A stretch of DNA of 64,000 nucleotides from NCBI RefSeq assembly GCF_004125825.1, contig NZ_QQWI01000003.1, positions 124,001 to 188,000 on the forward strand. Direction: 5' to 3'. A program made the position numbers and the translations under genes. The stretch comes from Fusibacter sp. A1. Its GTDB lineage: Bacteria > Bacillota > Clostridia > Peptostreptococcales > Acidaminobacteraceae. The notes beneath the pieces were generated by a model. The model had not been told where the DNA came from and made no database searches. It worked only from the letters and a program-made list of their open reading frames with translations. How positions within the stretch are numbered: position 1 is the stretch's first letter; each line of letters starts with the position of its first letter. Positions 17,501 through 25,574 of this stretch are shown in pieces.

Positions 17501-19315
17501 TTAAATCTTATAACGCTTGAGCTCGTCCTTCAAGTTGTTTGTCAAGTTTCCTAACTCATGAATATAAAGGTCAAAATCTCGTAGCTGCTCGCTAAACTCA
17601 GTGACATTCGCACTCATTTCCTGAGAAGACGCGGAGTTTTCCTCTGCAATCGCAGCTAAGGTATGCATGTTCTCAAATACATGGTTGATCTTTTCCGTTT
17701 CACTTGAAAGCCTATCCGAAATTTCAGCGATGCCGATCGCCACCTGTTTGATTTTGTTTGTGGCCGTCTGATTCGATGAAGATACTTCCGTTAGCGTGTC
17801 ATTGCTTTTTTCAAGTTGTCTATATTGGTCGGACACTTTCGTAATCATGCTATTCACATCACCTACAAAGGTCTTCAAACTGGTGTTGATCGTATTCACA
17901 GCACCTTTTGAATTTTCTGCGAGTTGGCGGACCTCCTCTGCGACGACTGCAAAGCCTCTGCCGTGCTCACCAGCGCGGGCAGCTTCGATCGATGCGTTAA
18001 GCGCCAGTAGATTGGTCTGTTCAGCGATTGCCTCCACCGTAGAGACGATTTGAATGATTCCATTCACCTTTCTTGCAAGCTCGTCTCCTTGCTCGTTCAC
18101 AGAAGCGAAACTTTCCTTCACCTCATTCAAGTTTCCGGATACAGCGACCAGCTCATTGAATGACTGCTCAATATCAGACACCGCCTCCTCAAGATAGGCT
18201 TTCCTTTCAATCTCTTCAGAAGAAATTGAATTAAGCGTCATGATATTCTCATTTAAAACCGCTACGGACCGTTCAGTCTCTTGGGCTTGATGGGTTGCCC
18301 CTTCAGCCACTTCTTGAACCGCAAGTGCGATCACATCGGATACACCTGTCAAGTTTTGCACTACTGACTTGAACTTCAAATTGAAATTGTGAATATCATC
18401 CATCCCGCCTTTAAATAAGATGAAATCCGACTTCATGTTTTCCTTGATGGAAGAGACACTCTTGAATGTCTCTTCATAGCTATCGCCAGTCTTCACATGC
18501 ACATTCCTATCAAAATTGAGTTTTCTAAGCTCGTCCAGCTCCTCTACAATCCCCTTGACGGGTCTGTTCACATGATAGGCGACAAATTGAGTGACCAGTA
18601 AAGAAACCACACCTAGAATCACAGCTTCAACAAAAGGGCTGACTCCTGTCAAACTCCAAGCAAGCAGAAAGACGACTATACTTGCAGGTATAGCTGTTTT
18701 AACAGCTACAGAATTGATAAAGCCCAGCGAGAAAACCCTTGATAAAGTGAAGGACTTTGTGATTCTATCCTCTTTTTCTGTTTTGAGTAGTACTTTCAGA
18801 TAGTAGGTCCCATCCGGATCCTTTCCCTGATCCAGTATTTCAATCTCTAACTTCTCATTGAAAAACTCGGAGCTTCCGATCAATAAGCCTTGGAAGTAAT
18901 CAAACATACCTCTTTTGGACCTATACGTGATAATAAACTCATTCGCAGAAATTTCTTCGGGAAGCATCCGCGGCGGTTTTGCCCCTGGTATCATTTTCGT
19001 CAGATTCGCATGGACAGTATCCATCATCATCAAAAATGCTTTTAATGAAGACCTTTCAAAAAAGGAAGGAAACCACTTGCTGAAACTTTCGATATTGTGT
19101 TTACCTATAATTCTCCAAAGCTCTGATGCAGGTTGGTTGATTACTCGTGCCACCGCCTCGACACCAGAGAATATTTCCGCATCCGATACATTGTCAGACG
19201 GTTTGATAACGATGTCCTCAGTCCAACCCGCTCCTTTATATAGGGCTTGAATCGCAGTCGGTCCATATAACTTTTCGATGGTTGTCATCCATACCGATAC
19301 AACTGTTCCTTTCAT
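17501..19315 (-). CDS. H-NOX methyl-accepting chemotaxis protein (haem gas sensor)
   Basis: 604 residues. Residues 1 to about 188 are an H-NOX haem domain with the proximal ligand His102, the propionate-binding Y131-x-S133-x-R135, and the distal residues Trp9, Asn74 and Tyr140 that bind O2 in the Thermoanaerobacter H-NOX. Two membrane helices (about 218-262) and a HAMP-like segment lead to an MCP signalling domain with the [19 protein letters not shown] hairpin tip. It should couple gas binding to CheA and the flagellar motor. GAGGTGGAGT precedes the ATG. It is divergent from a peroxiredoxin gene. No other chemotaxis gene is in the window. Confidence 0.94.
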   Translation of the reverse strand: MKGTVVSVWMTTIEKLYGPTAIQALYKGAGWTEDIVIKPSDNVSDAEIFSGVEAVARVINQPASELWRIIGKHNIESFSKWFPSFFERSSLKAFLMMMDTVHANLTKMIPGAKPPRMLPEEISANEFIITYRSKRGMFDYFQGLLIGSSEFFNEKLEIEILDQGKDPDGTYYLKVLLKTEKEDRITKSFTLSRVFSLGFINSVAVKTAIPASIVVFLLAWSLTGVSPFVEAVILGVVSLLVTQFVAYHVNRPVKGIVEELDELRKLNFDRNVHVKTGDSYEETFKSVSSIKENMKSDFILFKGGMDDIHNFNLKFKSVVQNLTGVSDVIALAVQEVAEGATHQAQETERSVAVLNENIMTLNSISSEEIERKAYLEEAVSDIEQSFNELVAVSGNLNEVKESFASVNEQGDELARKVNGIIQIVSTVEAIAEQTNLLALNASIEAARAGEHGRGFAVVAEEVRQLAENSKGAVNTINTSLKTFVGDVNSMITKVSDQYRQLEKSNDTLTEVSSSNQTATNKIKQVAIGIAEISDRLSSETEKINHVFENMHTLAAIAEENSASSQEMSANVTEFSEQLRDFDLYIHELGNLTNNLKDELKRYKI

Positions 19316-19402
19316 ACTCCACCTCTTTCAATCTAATTCTTCTGTTAAAATGAATAATACCCATAATTTATTATACAATAACACGTTAAAAGTTTTTTGT
19401 AA

Positions 19403-19417
19403 ATGTAATCATTACAT
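19403..19417. promoter_or_regulatory. PerR/Fur-like 7-1-7 palindrome
   Basis: ATGTAAT-C-ATTACAT forms a perfect 7-1-7 inverted repeat immediately upstream of the peroxiredoxin -35 element and in the interval shared with the divergent H-NOX gene. The form resembles Per boxes (TTATAATNATTATAA), with differences at inner positions. Confidence 0.6.
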
Positions 19418-19419
19418 AC

Positions 19420-19447
19420 TTGAATTAATTACATCATATGTTACAAT
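19420..19447 (+). promoter_or_regulatory. Promoter of the peroxiredoxin gene
   Basis: TTGAAT (19420-19425) and TACAAT (19442-19447) are separated by 16 bases, 32 bases upstream of the start codon. Confidence 0.65.
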
Positions 19448-19479
19448 AGATTTGTAATCAACTAAGGAGGAATTAATAA

Positions 19480-19998
19480 ATGAGATTAGTAGGAAATAAA
19501 GCACCTGGTTTTTCAATGGCAACCGTTGATGGAGCAGGAAAAGAGTTTGGTAGGATATCACTAGAAGACTATAAGGGTAAATGGCTTGTACTATTCTTCT
19601 ACCCACTTGATTTCACATTTGTTTGTCCAACAGAGATCACTGGATACTCAAAACGCATAGCAGACTTCAAAGCCCTCGATGCTGAAGTTCTTGGCGTAAG
19701 CGTTGACAGTGAGCATTCACATAAAGCTTGGATCAACGGCGATCTGGGAGCACTCAATTTCCCACTCGCTTCTGATATGACTAAACAGGTTTCACGAGAC
19801 TACGGCGTACTTCTAGAAGATGCCGGAATCGCACTTCGTGGACTATTCATCATCAATCCTGAAGGCGATATTAAGTATTCAGTCGTTCACGACTTGAATG
19901 TCGGCCGCAGTGTAGATGAGACAATTCGTGTTCTAAAAGCACTTAAAACCGGAGGTTTGTGTCCTGTGGACTGGACCGAAGGCGAAGTGCTTTTATAA
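19480..19998 (+). CDS. Two-cysteine peroxiredoxin (AhpC/TSA family)
   Basis: 172 residues. The peroxidatic Cys49 lies in FYPLDFTFVCPTE and the resolving Cys161 in GGLCPVDW, the typical 2-Cys AhpC/Prx1 layout. It reduces hydrogen peroxide and organic peroxides in the cytoplasm, with electrons from a thioredoxin-like or AhpF-type reductase not present here. AAGGAGG precedes the ATG. The gene has its own promoter, PerR-like box and terminator, so peroxide-responsive monocistronic expression is likely. Confidence 0.94.
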   Translation: MRLVGNKAPGFSMATVDGAGKEFGRISLEDYKGKWLVLFFYPLDFTFVCPTEITGYSKRIADFKALDAEVLGVSVDSEHSHKAWINGDLGALNFPLASDMTKQVSRDYGVLLEDAGIALRGLFIINPEGDIKYSVVHDLNVGRSVDETIRVLKALKTGGLCPVDWTEGEVLL

Positions 19999-20018
19999 TA
20001 AAAACATTCATACTCCCT

Positions 20019-20053
20019 CAAAACACCAACGTCCCCCAACGTTGGTGTTTTTC
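20019..20053 (+). terminator. Terminator of the peroxiredoxin gene
   Basis: AACACCAACG pairs with CGTTGGTGTT around a CCCC-containing loop and is followed by TTTCTTTTTT. Confidence 0.88.
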
Positions 20054-20124
20054 TTTTTTGAAGCATAGGATATCTCTTTCAAAATCGGGTATACTATAAC
20101 TAGAAACCATAAAGGAGGCCCAAC

Positions 20125-20916
20125 ATGATAGATGCGCATATACACACCCACTTTTCACCAGATAGCGAAGCCGAACCACTAGAATACCTAGAAGAAGCGA
20201 TCATAAAAGGAATCAACCACATCACATTTACAGACCATACGGATTTACTTTATCCTCATGATATGTCATTCGAGTTCGATCTGACAAAATACGACCACAT
20301 GATTTCAGACTTGAAGCAAAGATACGGACATAAGGTGCATATTTATAAGGGCATCGAAATGGGACTGCAAAAAAACTGCATCATCGATTCTGAGCTGTTG
20401 CTGGAACGCTTTAAACCCGATTTCGTGCTTTGCTCGCTTCATACCGTAGAGGGACAGGACCTTTATTATGGTGACTTTTTCAGTAAGCATACCCCTCTTG
20501 AAGCAATCAGGATTTATCTACAAACCCTGCTTGATATCGTAAAACGCTTTAAAACCTTTAACGTGATCGGTCATCTGGATCTGCCCAAAAGGTATCAACC
20601 CGCGATTTATGATGTTCCTCTAAGCGAATATGTCGACTTGATCGATGCGATCTTCGACGAGATCATTCCACGAGGTCAAGGCATAGAAATCAACAGCTCG
20701 GGGCTCCGGGGTCCACACAAGCGTCCCTTCCCTGACTACGAGATTATCGCTCACTATATCAGACGCGGCGGCAAAATCATTACCTTCGGATCGGATTCGC
20801 ACAGTGCCGACTCGCTGGGAGTCGGATACGACCTGATTACAGAATTTTTAAAGCACGAGGGCATCAAATCACTTTACGTCTTTAAGGACATGATCGGACA
20901 AGAAGTGCCTATCTAA
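20125..20916 (+). CDS. PHP-domain phosphatase, histidinol-phosphatase (HisJ) type
   Basis: 263 residues with PHP metal motifs: DAHIHTHFSPDS at the N-terminus, ITFTDHTD, a central CSLHTVEG, GHLDLPKRY, and FGSDSHSADSLG near the C-terminus. The closest well-known relatives are HisK/HisJ histidinol-phosphate phosphatases, but no other histidine gene is nearby, so another phosphoester substrate is possible. AAAGGAGG precedes the ATG. The bidirectional terminator that once followed it has been split by an inserted element. Confidence 0.85.
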   Translation: MIDAHIHTHFSPDSEAEPLEYLEEAIIKGINHITFTDHTDLLYPHDMSFEFDLTKYDHMISDLKQRYGHKVHIYKGIEMGLQKNCIIDSELLLERFKPDFVLCSLHTVEGQDLYYGDFFSKHTPLEAIRIYLQTLLDIVKRFKTFNVIGHLDLPKRYQPAIYDVPLSEYVDLIDAIFDEIIPRGQGIEINSSGLRGPHKRPFPDYEIIAHYIRRGGKIITFGSDSHSADSLGVGYDLITEFLKHEGIKSLYVFKDMIGQEVPI

Positions 20917-20924
20917 CTAAAAAA

Positions 20925-20944
20925 ACCGGAGCGAGAGCTCCGGT
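20925..20944. repeat. Left copy of a duplicated terminator stem (20 bp)
   Basis: ACCGGAGCGAGAGCTCCGGT is a hairpin (stem ACCGGAGC/GCTCCGGT, loop GAGA). It is preceded by an A run (T run on the minus strand), so it can still terminate leftward transcription, but it has no T run on the plus strand. An identical copy lies at 21096-21115. Confidence 0.95.
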
Positions 20945-21095
20945 GAGGTTGTTGATAAAGTCAACAAAATCGCAGACTGTTGACAAAGTTCAAGTTCAAG
21001 GAATGAGAAAAAGCAGCGGGCGCAGTGTATATAGACATACATAAGCGTGCTGCTTTTTTGAAATGACGAAGAAATTGGGCTTTGTCAACAGTCTG
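20945..21095. mobile_element. MITE-like non-coding element, 151 bp
   Basis: The element lies exactly between two identical 20-bp copies of a terminator stem. It has a 16-bp perfect inverted repeat (CAGACTGTTGACAAAG at 20973-20988; CTTTGTCAACAGTCTG at 21080-21095), an inner hairpin AAAAAGCAGC (21008-21017) / GCTGCTTTTT (21049-21058), and a third small hairpin TTGTTGA / TCAACAA at 20949-20967. No coding potential is seen. The ends and flanking duplication point to insertion of a miniature element; the mobilising enzyme is unknown. Confidence 0.8.
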
Positions 21096-21115
21096 ACCGG
21101 AGCGAGAGCTCCGGT
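21096..21115. repeat. Right copy of a duplicated terminator stem (20 bp)
   Basis: Identical to 20925-20944. It is followed on the plus strand by TATTTTTTA, so it still provides the T run for rightward termination of the PHP gene. Its last base touches the stop codon of the minus-strand gene that follows. Confidence 0.95.
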
Positions 21116-21864
21116 TATTTTTTATTCTGCTGTTTCTGATAAAGGCTTTTGATTCGGCCTAGGTTGATCTGCGTATTCACTTTGTGTCCAGATGTCGGAT
21201 CCTGAGTCGCAACCGCCTTTTTTTCAAGTTCCTCGAACAACGACTCCGTCTCAACGCTGCTCAACAACTCATGACCGCTCGACTCCTCCACACTACGTGT
21301 TCCTGATTCATCAGCAACACGCGTATCCGATTCATTGTCATCCTCCGAATCTATACCTTGTAGCGCGTCAGCCAAGGCCTCGATAACGTCGAAGGGATCT
21401 TTCGCCTTCGTCTTTTCATAGACCGACTTTAGCGTAGTGAGGTTCCTGCCAGCAAGCTCAAAAAGAATCAACGCCTGTCGTTTGCTTACGACTTCTTCAA
21501 AGATGGCTTTCACGTCATCCGATGTCACAGGCTTCTCTTCTTCAATATCCTTTTTATCAACAGATTCAACAATGGGTTCAAAACTTGCCGCAGCTGCGCT
21601 AGCATTGTTTTTCAGTACGTTTGAATGGTGAGGTTCAAGTCTTTCGACACTCTCCCTTTCAATCATGCCTTTTTTCATAAGGCCTTCAAGAGCAACTTTC
21701 GCCTCTTTTGAGTCAACACCCATTTTAAGTGCAAGAATATCCACACTCAATAGGCCTTCAAAGGCAGGTTGATTCGCATACCTTGCTATGACAACACACG
21801 CCATCTTCTCTTGTAAAGTTAAGTCATCACGATCGATGACGCTTGTTGAAACATAAAAATACAC
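21115..21864 (-). CDS. Winged-helix protein with DnaD/replication-initiator-like N-terminus
   Basis: 249 residues. Residues 1 to about 75 read as a winged helix (LTLQEKMACVVIARYANQ, then LSVDILALKMGVDSKEAKVAL and LMKKGMIERE), similar to DnaD and phage replication initiators. A second helical block spans about 110-170. The C-terminal 80 residues are acidic, Ser/Glu-rich and probably disordered, with a basic tail. DNA binding is inferred. It is the last gene of a six-gene operon, eight bases after the HD-GYP gene. Its ribosome site overlaps the end of that gene. Confidence 0.7.
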   Translation of the reverse strand: MYFYVSTSVIDRDDLTLQEKMACVVIARYANQPAFEGLLSVDILALKMGVDSKEAKVALEGLMKKGMIERESVERLEPHHSNVLKNNASAAAASFEPIVESVDKKDIEEEKPVTSDDVKAIFEEVVSKRQALILFELAGRNLTTLKSVYEKTKAKDPFDVIEALADALQGIDSEDDNESDTRVADESGTRSVEESSGHELLSSVETESLFEELEKKAVATQDPTSGHKVNTQINLGRIKSLYQKQQNKK

Positions 21865-21872
21865 ATGATCAC

Positions 21873-23081
21873 CTATTCAATCTCTACTATTTGAATGTTA
21901 TGTTGTTTCGATAAATCAATAAATCGACTTTCTATTTGCACGATCGGTCTTGTAGGATAATTGACATCGATATAGATGATTTTTCCTTGCTCACCAGTGT
22001 TCAGCGTGCATTTTTTGCCCAAATAAAAGGTAGCCAGATTGCTGAGGAGCGTATAGACGACCTGTGTGTCAAATAGTGTTCCGCTGTGCATCGCCAGATA
22101 GTCCGAGGCTTTAAAAGCGGATACCTTCTTCTGAAAAACCCTATCGTGGGTCATCGCGTCAAAGACATCGCAGACCATGATGATCTTAGCGTAGTCGTTG
22201 ATCTGATCCCCTTTAAGCCGTAGCGGGTAACCGCTGCCGTCAATCCTCTCATGATGCTGCAGGGCGGCGAATTTAACACTCTGAGAAACACCTTTTGTCT
22301 TAAGCAGGGTCTGATATCCCCACTGGGCATGGTTCTTGACCACTTCAAACACCTTGTCGGACAGTTTTCCTGGATAGTTCAGCACTTCTGTGGGGAGCTT
22401 GAGTTTTCCGATATCGAATAATAGTCCTGTGAAGGCCAACTCCTCGATATGCTCCTGATCATAGCCCATCCACTTTCCTATCATGGCCGCCAGTATGCTC
22501 ACCCTAAGGGCATGGTCGAATGTATAATCATCCGCTTCCTTAAGCTGATTAAGCCTCATCAACACGTCGTTGTTTCTAATCATGTCAGGAAGCATCTCTT
22601 TTACATTATCCTTAATCGCATCCGCATCAAGTACGTTATCGCTTACGATCGCATTGAGCAATTCCTTCGTATCATTGATCGTTTCGCCATGACGCTTGTC
22701 CAGCGGTAGATTGCCCTCGCCAGTCAGGAGTGTAATCGGCATCTGAACATTACAAATGCTTGCGACCTCTTCATCTATCTCTAGTTCTCTTAACTCTTCA
22801 AGTGCGATTCTAAGCTTTTTGGTATCCGTTACAAAGTTGTTTTCCGCCTGAAGCGATTCGATGCTCTCGATCATCTCATCTATACTGATCGATTCCTCGA
22901 TCTGTTCAGGAAGATTTTCGAAAATAACGACTTCGAACACGCCAAGATTCTCAAGCATGTCGATATGTTTTCTTTTTATCACCGTTCCCTTGCTTAAGAG
23001 TTCTAAGCTGAAATCGGAATTATAGACAGGTTCAGCCAGTATCATGCTAGGTTCTAACGAAGAAACAGAAATTTTTCTCAT
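21873..23081 (-). CDS. HD-GYP protein with altered HD motif (FD instead of HD)
   Basis: 402 residues: an N-terminal DUF3391-like segment (about 1-60), a helical linker, and a C-terminal HD-GYP domain. The first His (DHALRVS, about 190), the later HAQWG (about 251), QHHERIDGSGYP and VCDVFDAMTHDR are conserved. The central metal-binding motif reads LLFDIGK, with Phe in place of the His of LLHDIGK. Loss of that ligand may reduce or abolish c-di-GMP hydrolysis. ATG 23081 is used; AGGTG precedes it. It lies between a YopX-like gene and a winged-helix gene in a kinase operon. Confidence 0.85.
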   Translation of the reverse strand: MRKISVSSLEPSMILAEPVYNSDFSLELLSKGTVIKRKHIDMLENLGVFEVVIFENLPEQIEESISIDEMIESIESLQAENNFVTDTKKLRIALEELRELEIDEEVASICNVQMPITLLTGEGNLPLDKRHGETINDTKELLNAIVSDNVLDADAIKDNVKEMLPDMIRNNDVLMRLNQLKEADDYTFDHALRVSILAAMIGKWMGYDQEHIEELAFTGLLFDIGKLKLPTEVLNYPGKLSDKVFEVVKNHAQWGYQTLLKTKGVSQSVKFAALQHHERIDGSGYPLRLKGDQINDYAKIIMVCDVFDAMTHDRVFQKKVSAFKASDYLAMHSGTLFDTQVVYTLLSNLATFYLGKKCTLNTGEQGKIIYIDVNYPTRPIVQIESRFIDLSKQHNIQIVEIE

Positions 23082-23106
23082 CAAATCACCTCTTTCACAT
23101 CAAGAT

Positions 23107-23457
23107 TCAGTCATCTTTTAGCAACAGGCCTGCGTTATTGAACTTATTGCCGATCAAATCCATTCTATAATTGATCCACCTGCTATGATTGGTAAGCTCC
23201 GCTGTCTGAAGCATGAACTGACCACGTTTGAAAACGACTTCAGCCTTGAACTCCTCTTCTTTAAACGTATTGTAGACCTTCACGTAGTCCCCCTCGTAAA
23301 GCGGTGTGGCGTCATTCGCCAGCAGACCTGAAACGATCATCAACCGTCCTTCATCCTGCGCAGTCTTTATGTCATTCCACGTCATATCCATCCAATCGGA
23401 CGAATAAGACATGATTTCTTCGTTCTCATTCCAAATCCTCATCGAAAAGTTCTTCAT
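23107..23457 (-). CDS. YopX-like small protein
   Basis: 116 residues. The start MRIWNENEEIMSY and the later SGLLANDATPLYEGDYVKVYN followed by IGNKFNNAGLL match the layout of YopX-family proteins, best known from phages. Chromosomal use in a two-component operon is unusual. AGGAGG lies seven bases before the ATG. It begins 11 bases after the kinase stop codon. The family call is by eye and moderate. Confidence 0.6.
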   Translation of the reverse strand: MKNFSMRIWNENEEIMSYSSDWMDMTWNDIKTAQDEGRLMIVSGLLANDATPLYEGDYVKVYNTFKEEEFKAEVVFKRGQFMLQTAELTNHSRWINYRMDLIGNKFNNAGLLLKDD

Positions 23458-23468
23458 ATGTATGCCTC

Positions 23469-24863
23469 CTATTTCATCGGTAAAATTACTGATACGGCAG
23501 TTCCTTTACCCAGCTCACTCTCTATTTTTAGAACTCCGTCATGCAGTTCTACGATTCTTTTAGTGATCGCCAGACCTAATCCGCTGCCTCCCTGATTAGG
23601 ATTTGCTTTATAAAACCGATCGACGATCCGATCCAAATGCTCCTTTGCAATACCGGAACCGTTATCCCTGATCGTCAGGATCACCTTATCCTCCATAAGC
23701 GAAATCTGGCATACTACCGCCCCGCCTGTGGGCGTATGCTTGATCGCATTGTCTACGATGTTGATTAAGACCTGCTTCAGTCGATTTCTATCTCCATTAA
23801 TAATTACCTCTTTTTCTGCGCTTGAAACATGGTAGGTCAAACCGCTTGTTTTTATCACCGTCGAAAACTGTTTAAAGACCCTTTCTATCAACTCCACTAG
23901 ATTAAGAGGAATTTTGCTTAACACGATCCTCTCCGCTTCCAGCTTTGAAAAATCGAGCAGGTTTTCAACAAGTCCGTGTAATCGCTCCGTTTCTTTTGAG
24001 ATGATCTCAAGCCCCAATTTGGTTTCTTCAACGTTTTCTATGCTTCCGGTCAAAATTGTCTCGCTCCAACCCTTAATGCTTGTAAGCGGGGTCCTCAGCT
24101 CATGGGAGATCGATGAAATGAAATCGTGTTTCAGCTTTTCGGTTTTCATGATTTCCTCAGCCATATAATTGATGGTATCCGCAAGCTCGCCTAACTCATC
24201 CTCCGCGTATTTCTGCGCTTTGATATTGAAATTTCCAAGGGCGATATTGTCAGCCACAGCTTTAAGCTCATAAATCGGTTCTACAATCCTTTTAGCCATA
24301 ATCGTACTCAAGTTGAGTACGACAACCAGTACGCCTACGCCGATAAGGTAGGCGTACAACAGGTAGACCTTAACCGTCTTGTCCACTTCTTCGATGGAAG
24401 TCATGTACCTTAGCACTCCGATGATATTGCCAGACTCTGACAAGGGTGTCGAAACGGCCATGATCAGCTCATCGGTTTCCGGGCTTCTGCCACGCCAAAC
24501 GCTGGTACTACCAGATTTCGCACTTAAAAACTCCTTGGTGGACACTTGATGGTCGCTGTTGAATCTTGCAGTAGACTCGATGATGTTCCCCTGTTTGTCG
24601 AGTATTTGCGCATCTACATACTCAGGGACAGAAGCGTTCTCCAGGATGAATTTGGCTTTCGAGCCCAAGGACTCGTATCCTAAAAATGTGTCATAGACCT
24701 CTACTGTGATCTGCATCCTGTCTTTGAGTATCTGCTCGATATTCTGGTAGTAGTAGCTATTGATTCCGAATGTGAAAATCAGTTCAAAGATAAGCACTGT
24801 AACAAAAATGATCACAACAAAAGTAAGTGTCAATTTTCGCTTGATACTCGATTTACGTGGCAT
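23469..24863 (-). CDS. Membrane sensor histidine kinase (PhoR/WalK-like)
   Basis: 464 residues: two membrane helices (about 12-35 and 165-185) around a 130-residue extracytoplasmic domain, a HAMP domain, HisKA with ISSISHELRTPLTSIKGW, and an intact HATPase (DNAIKHTP, RDNGSGIAKEHLDRI, GSGLGLAITKRIVE). It should phosphorylate the response regulator encoded one base upstream. ATG 24863 (MPRKSSIKRKL) is preferred over 24938, because the latter would overlap the regulator gene by 74 bases and GAGGG precedes 24863. Confidence 0.94.
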   Translation of the reverse strand: MPRKSSIKRKLTLTFVVIIFVTVLIFELIFTFGINSYYYQNIEQILKDRMQITVEVYDTFLGYESLGSKAKFILENASVPEYVDAQILDKQGNIIESTARFNSDHQVSTKEFLSAKSGSTSVWRGRSPETDELIMAVSTPLSESGNIIGVLRYMTSIEEVDKTVKVYLLYAYLIGVGVLVVVLNLSTIMAKRIVEPIYELKAVADNIALGNFNIKAQKYAEDELGELADTINYMAEEIMKTEKLKHDFISSISHELRTPLTSIKGWSETILTGSIENVEETKLGLEIISKETERLHGLVENLLDFSKLEAERIVLSKIPLNLVELIERVFKQFSTVIKTSGLTYHVSSAEKEVIINGDRNRLKQVLINIVDNAIKHTPTGGAVVCQISLMEDKVILTIRDNGSGIAKEHLDRIVDRFYKANPNQGGSGLGLAITKRIVELHDGVLKIESELGKGTAVSVILPMK

Positions 24864-24864
24864 A

Positions 24865-25557
24865 TCAGTCCCTCTTCCACTTGTATCCTTTACCCCAAAT
24901 CGTTTCGATATACTGCGGTGTAGACGGATCATCTTCAATCTTGCGACGTAATCGTCTGATGTTCACGTCGACAATTTTCATATCACCGTAGAAATTTTCG
25001 CCCCAGATCTTGTTTAAAAGATCATCCCGATTCAGCGTCAGATCCTGACTTTCGATAAATATCTTAAGCATCATGAACTCCGTCGGTGTCAGTACGATTT
25101 CCTTATCGTTTTTAAAGCACTGCCTCGTATTGATATTCAACCTGAAAGGACCGCTCTTCACTTCTTCTTCAATATATTTGTTTTCGTTGACTTTGACCCT
25201 TCTGTTAAGCGCCTTGACACGGGCCATCAGCTCAACAGGCGAAAATGGTTTTGTAAGATAGTCATCCGCACCGTGCTCAAGGCCCATCACCTTGTCAATT
25301 TCCTGTGCTTTTGCAGTCAACATGATAATACCCATGGTAGCGTTGTTTTCCCTAAGTCTCTGGCACACGGTAAGACCGTCGATACCGGGTAGCATCACAT
25401 CTAAAATCGCTATGTCTATGTCGTCATGCTCTTCAAAGAGAATTAACGCTTCCTCTCCGGTTTGAGCCTCAATTACCTCATAGGCATTCCTTGCTAAATT
25501 GATTTTCACAAAACTTCGAATAGACTGATCGTCTTCAAGTACTAAAACTTTAGCCAT
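24865..25557 (-). CDS. OmpR/PhoB-family response regulator
   Basis: 230 residues: receiver domain with acidic pair LEDDQ, phospho-acceptor Asp in IAILDVMLPGIDGL, LTAKAQ and KPFSPVEL; C-terminal winged helix ending DVNIRRLRRKIE..IETIWGKGYKWK. ATG 25557 follows GGAGG at five bases and lies within the upstream region of the lipoprotein stop, so the two are closely coupled. It pairs with the adjacent kinase. Targets are not evident, although the operon's own leader has a 15-bp palindrome. Confidence 0.95.
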   Translation of the reverse strand: MAKVLVLEDDQSIRSFVKINLARNAYEVIEAQTGEEALILFEEHDDIDIAILDVMLPGIDGLTVCQRLRENNATMGIIMLTAKAQEIDKVMGLEHGADDYLTKPFSPVELMARVKALNRRVKVNENKYIEEEVKSGPFRLNINTRQCFKNDKEIVLTPTEFMMLKIFIESQDLTLNRDDLLNKIWGENFYGDMKIVDVNIRRLRRKIEDDPSTPQYIETIWGKGYKWKRD

Positions 25558-25574
25558 GACTTCCTCCATCTTCA

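Noticed and set aside
17501-19315. The possibility that the H-NOX is an NO-only sensor
   Set aside because: Tyr140, Trp9 and Asn74 are all present, which is the O2-binding pattern; NO and CO binding remains likely as well.
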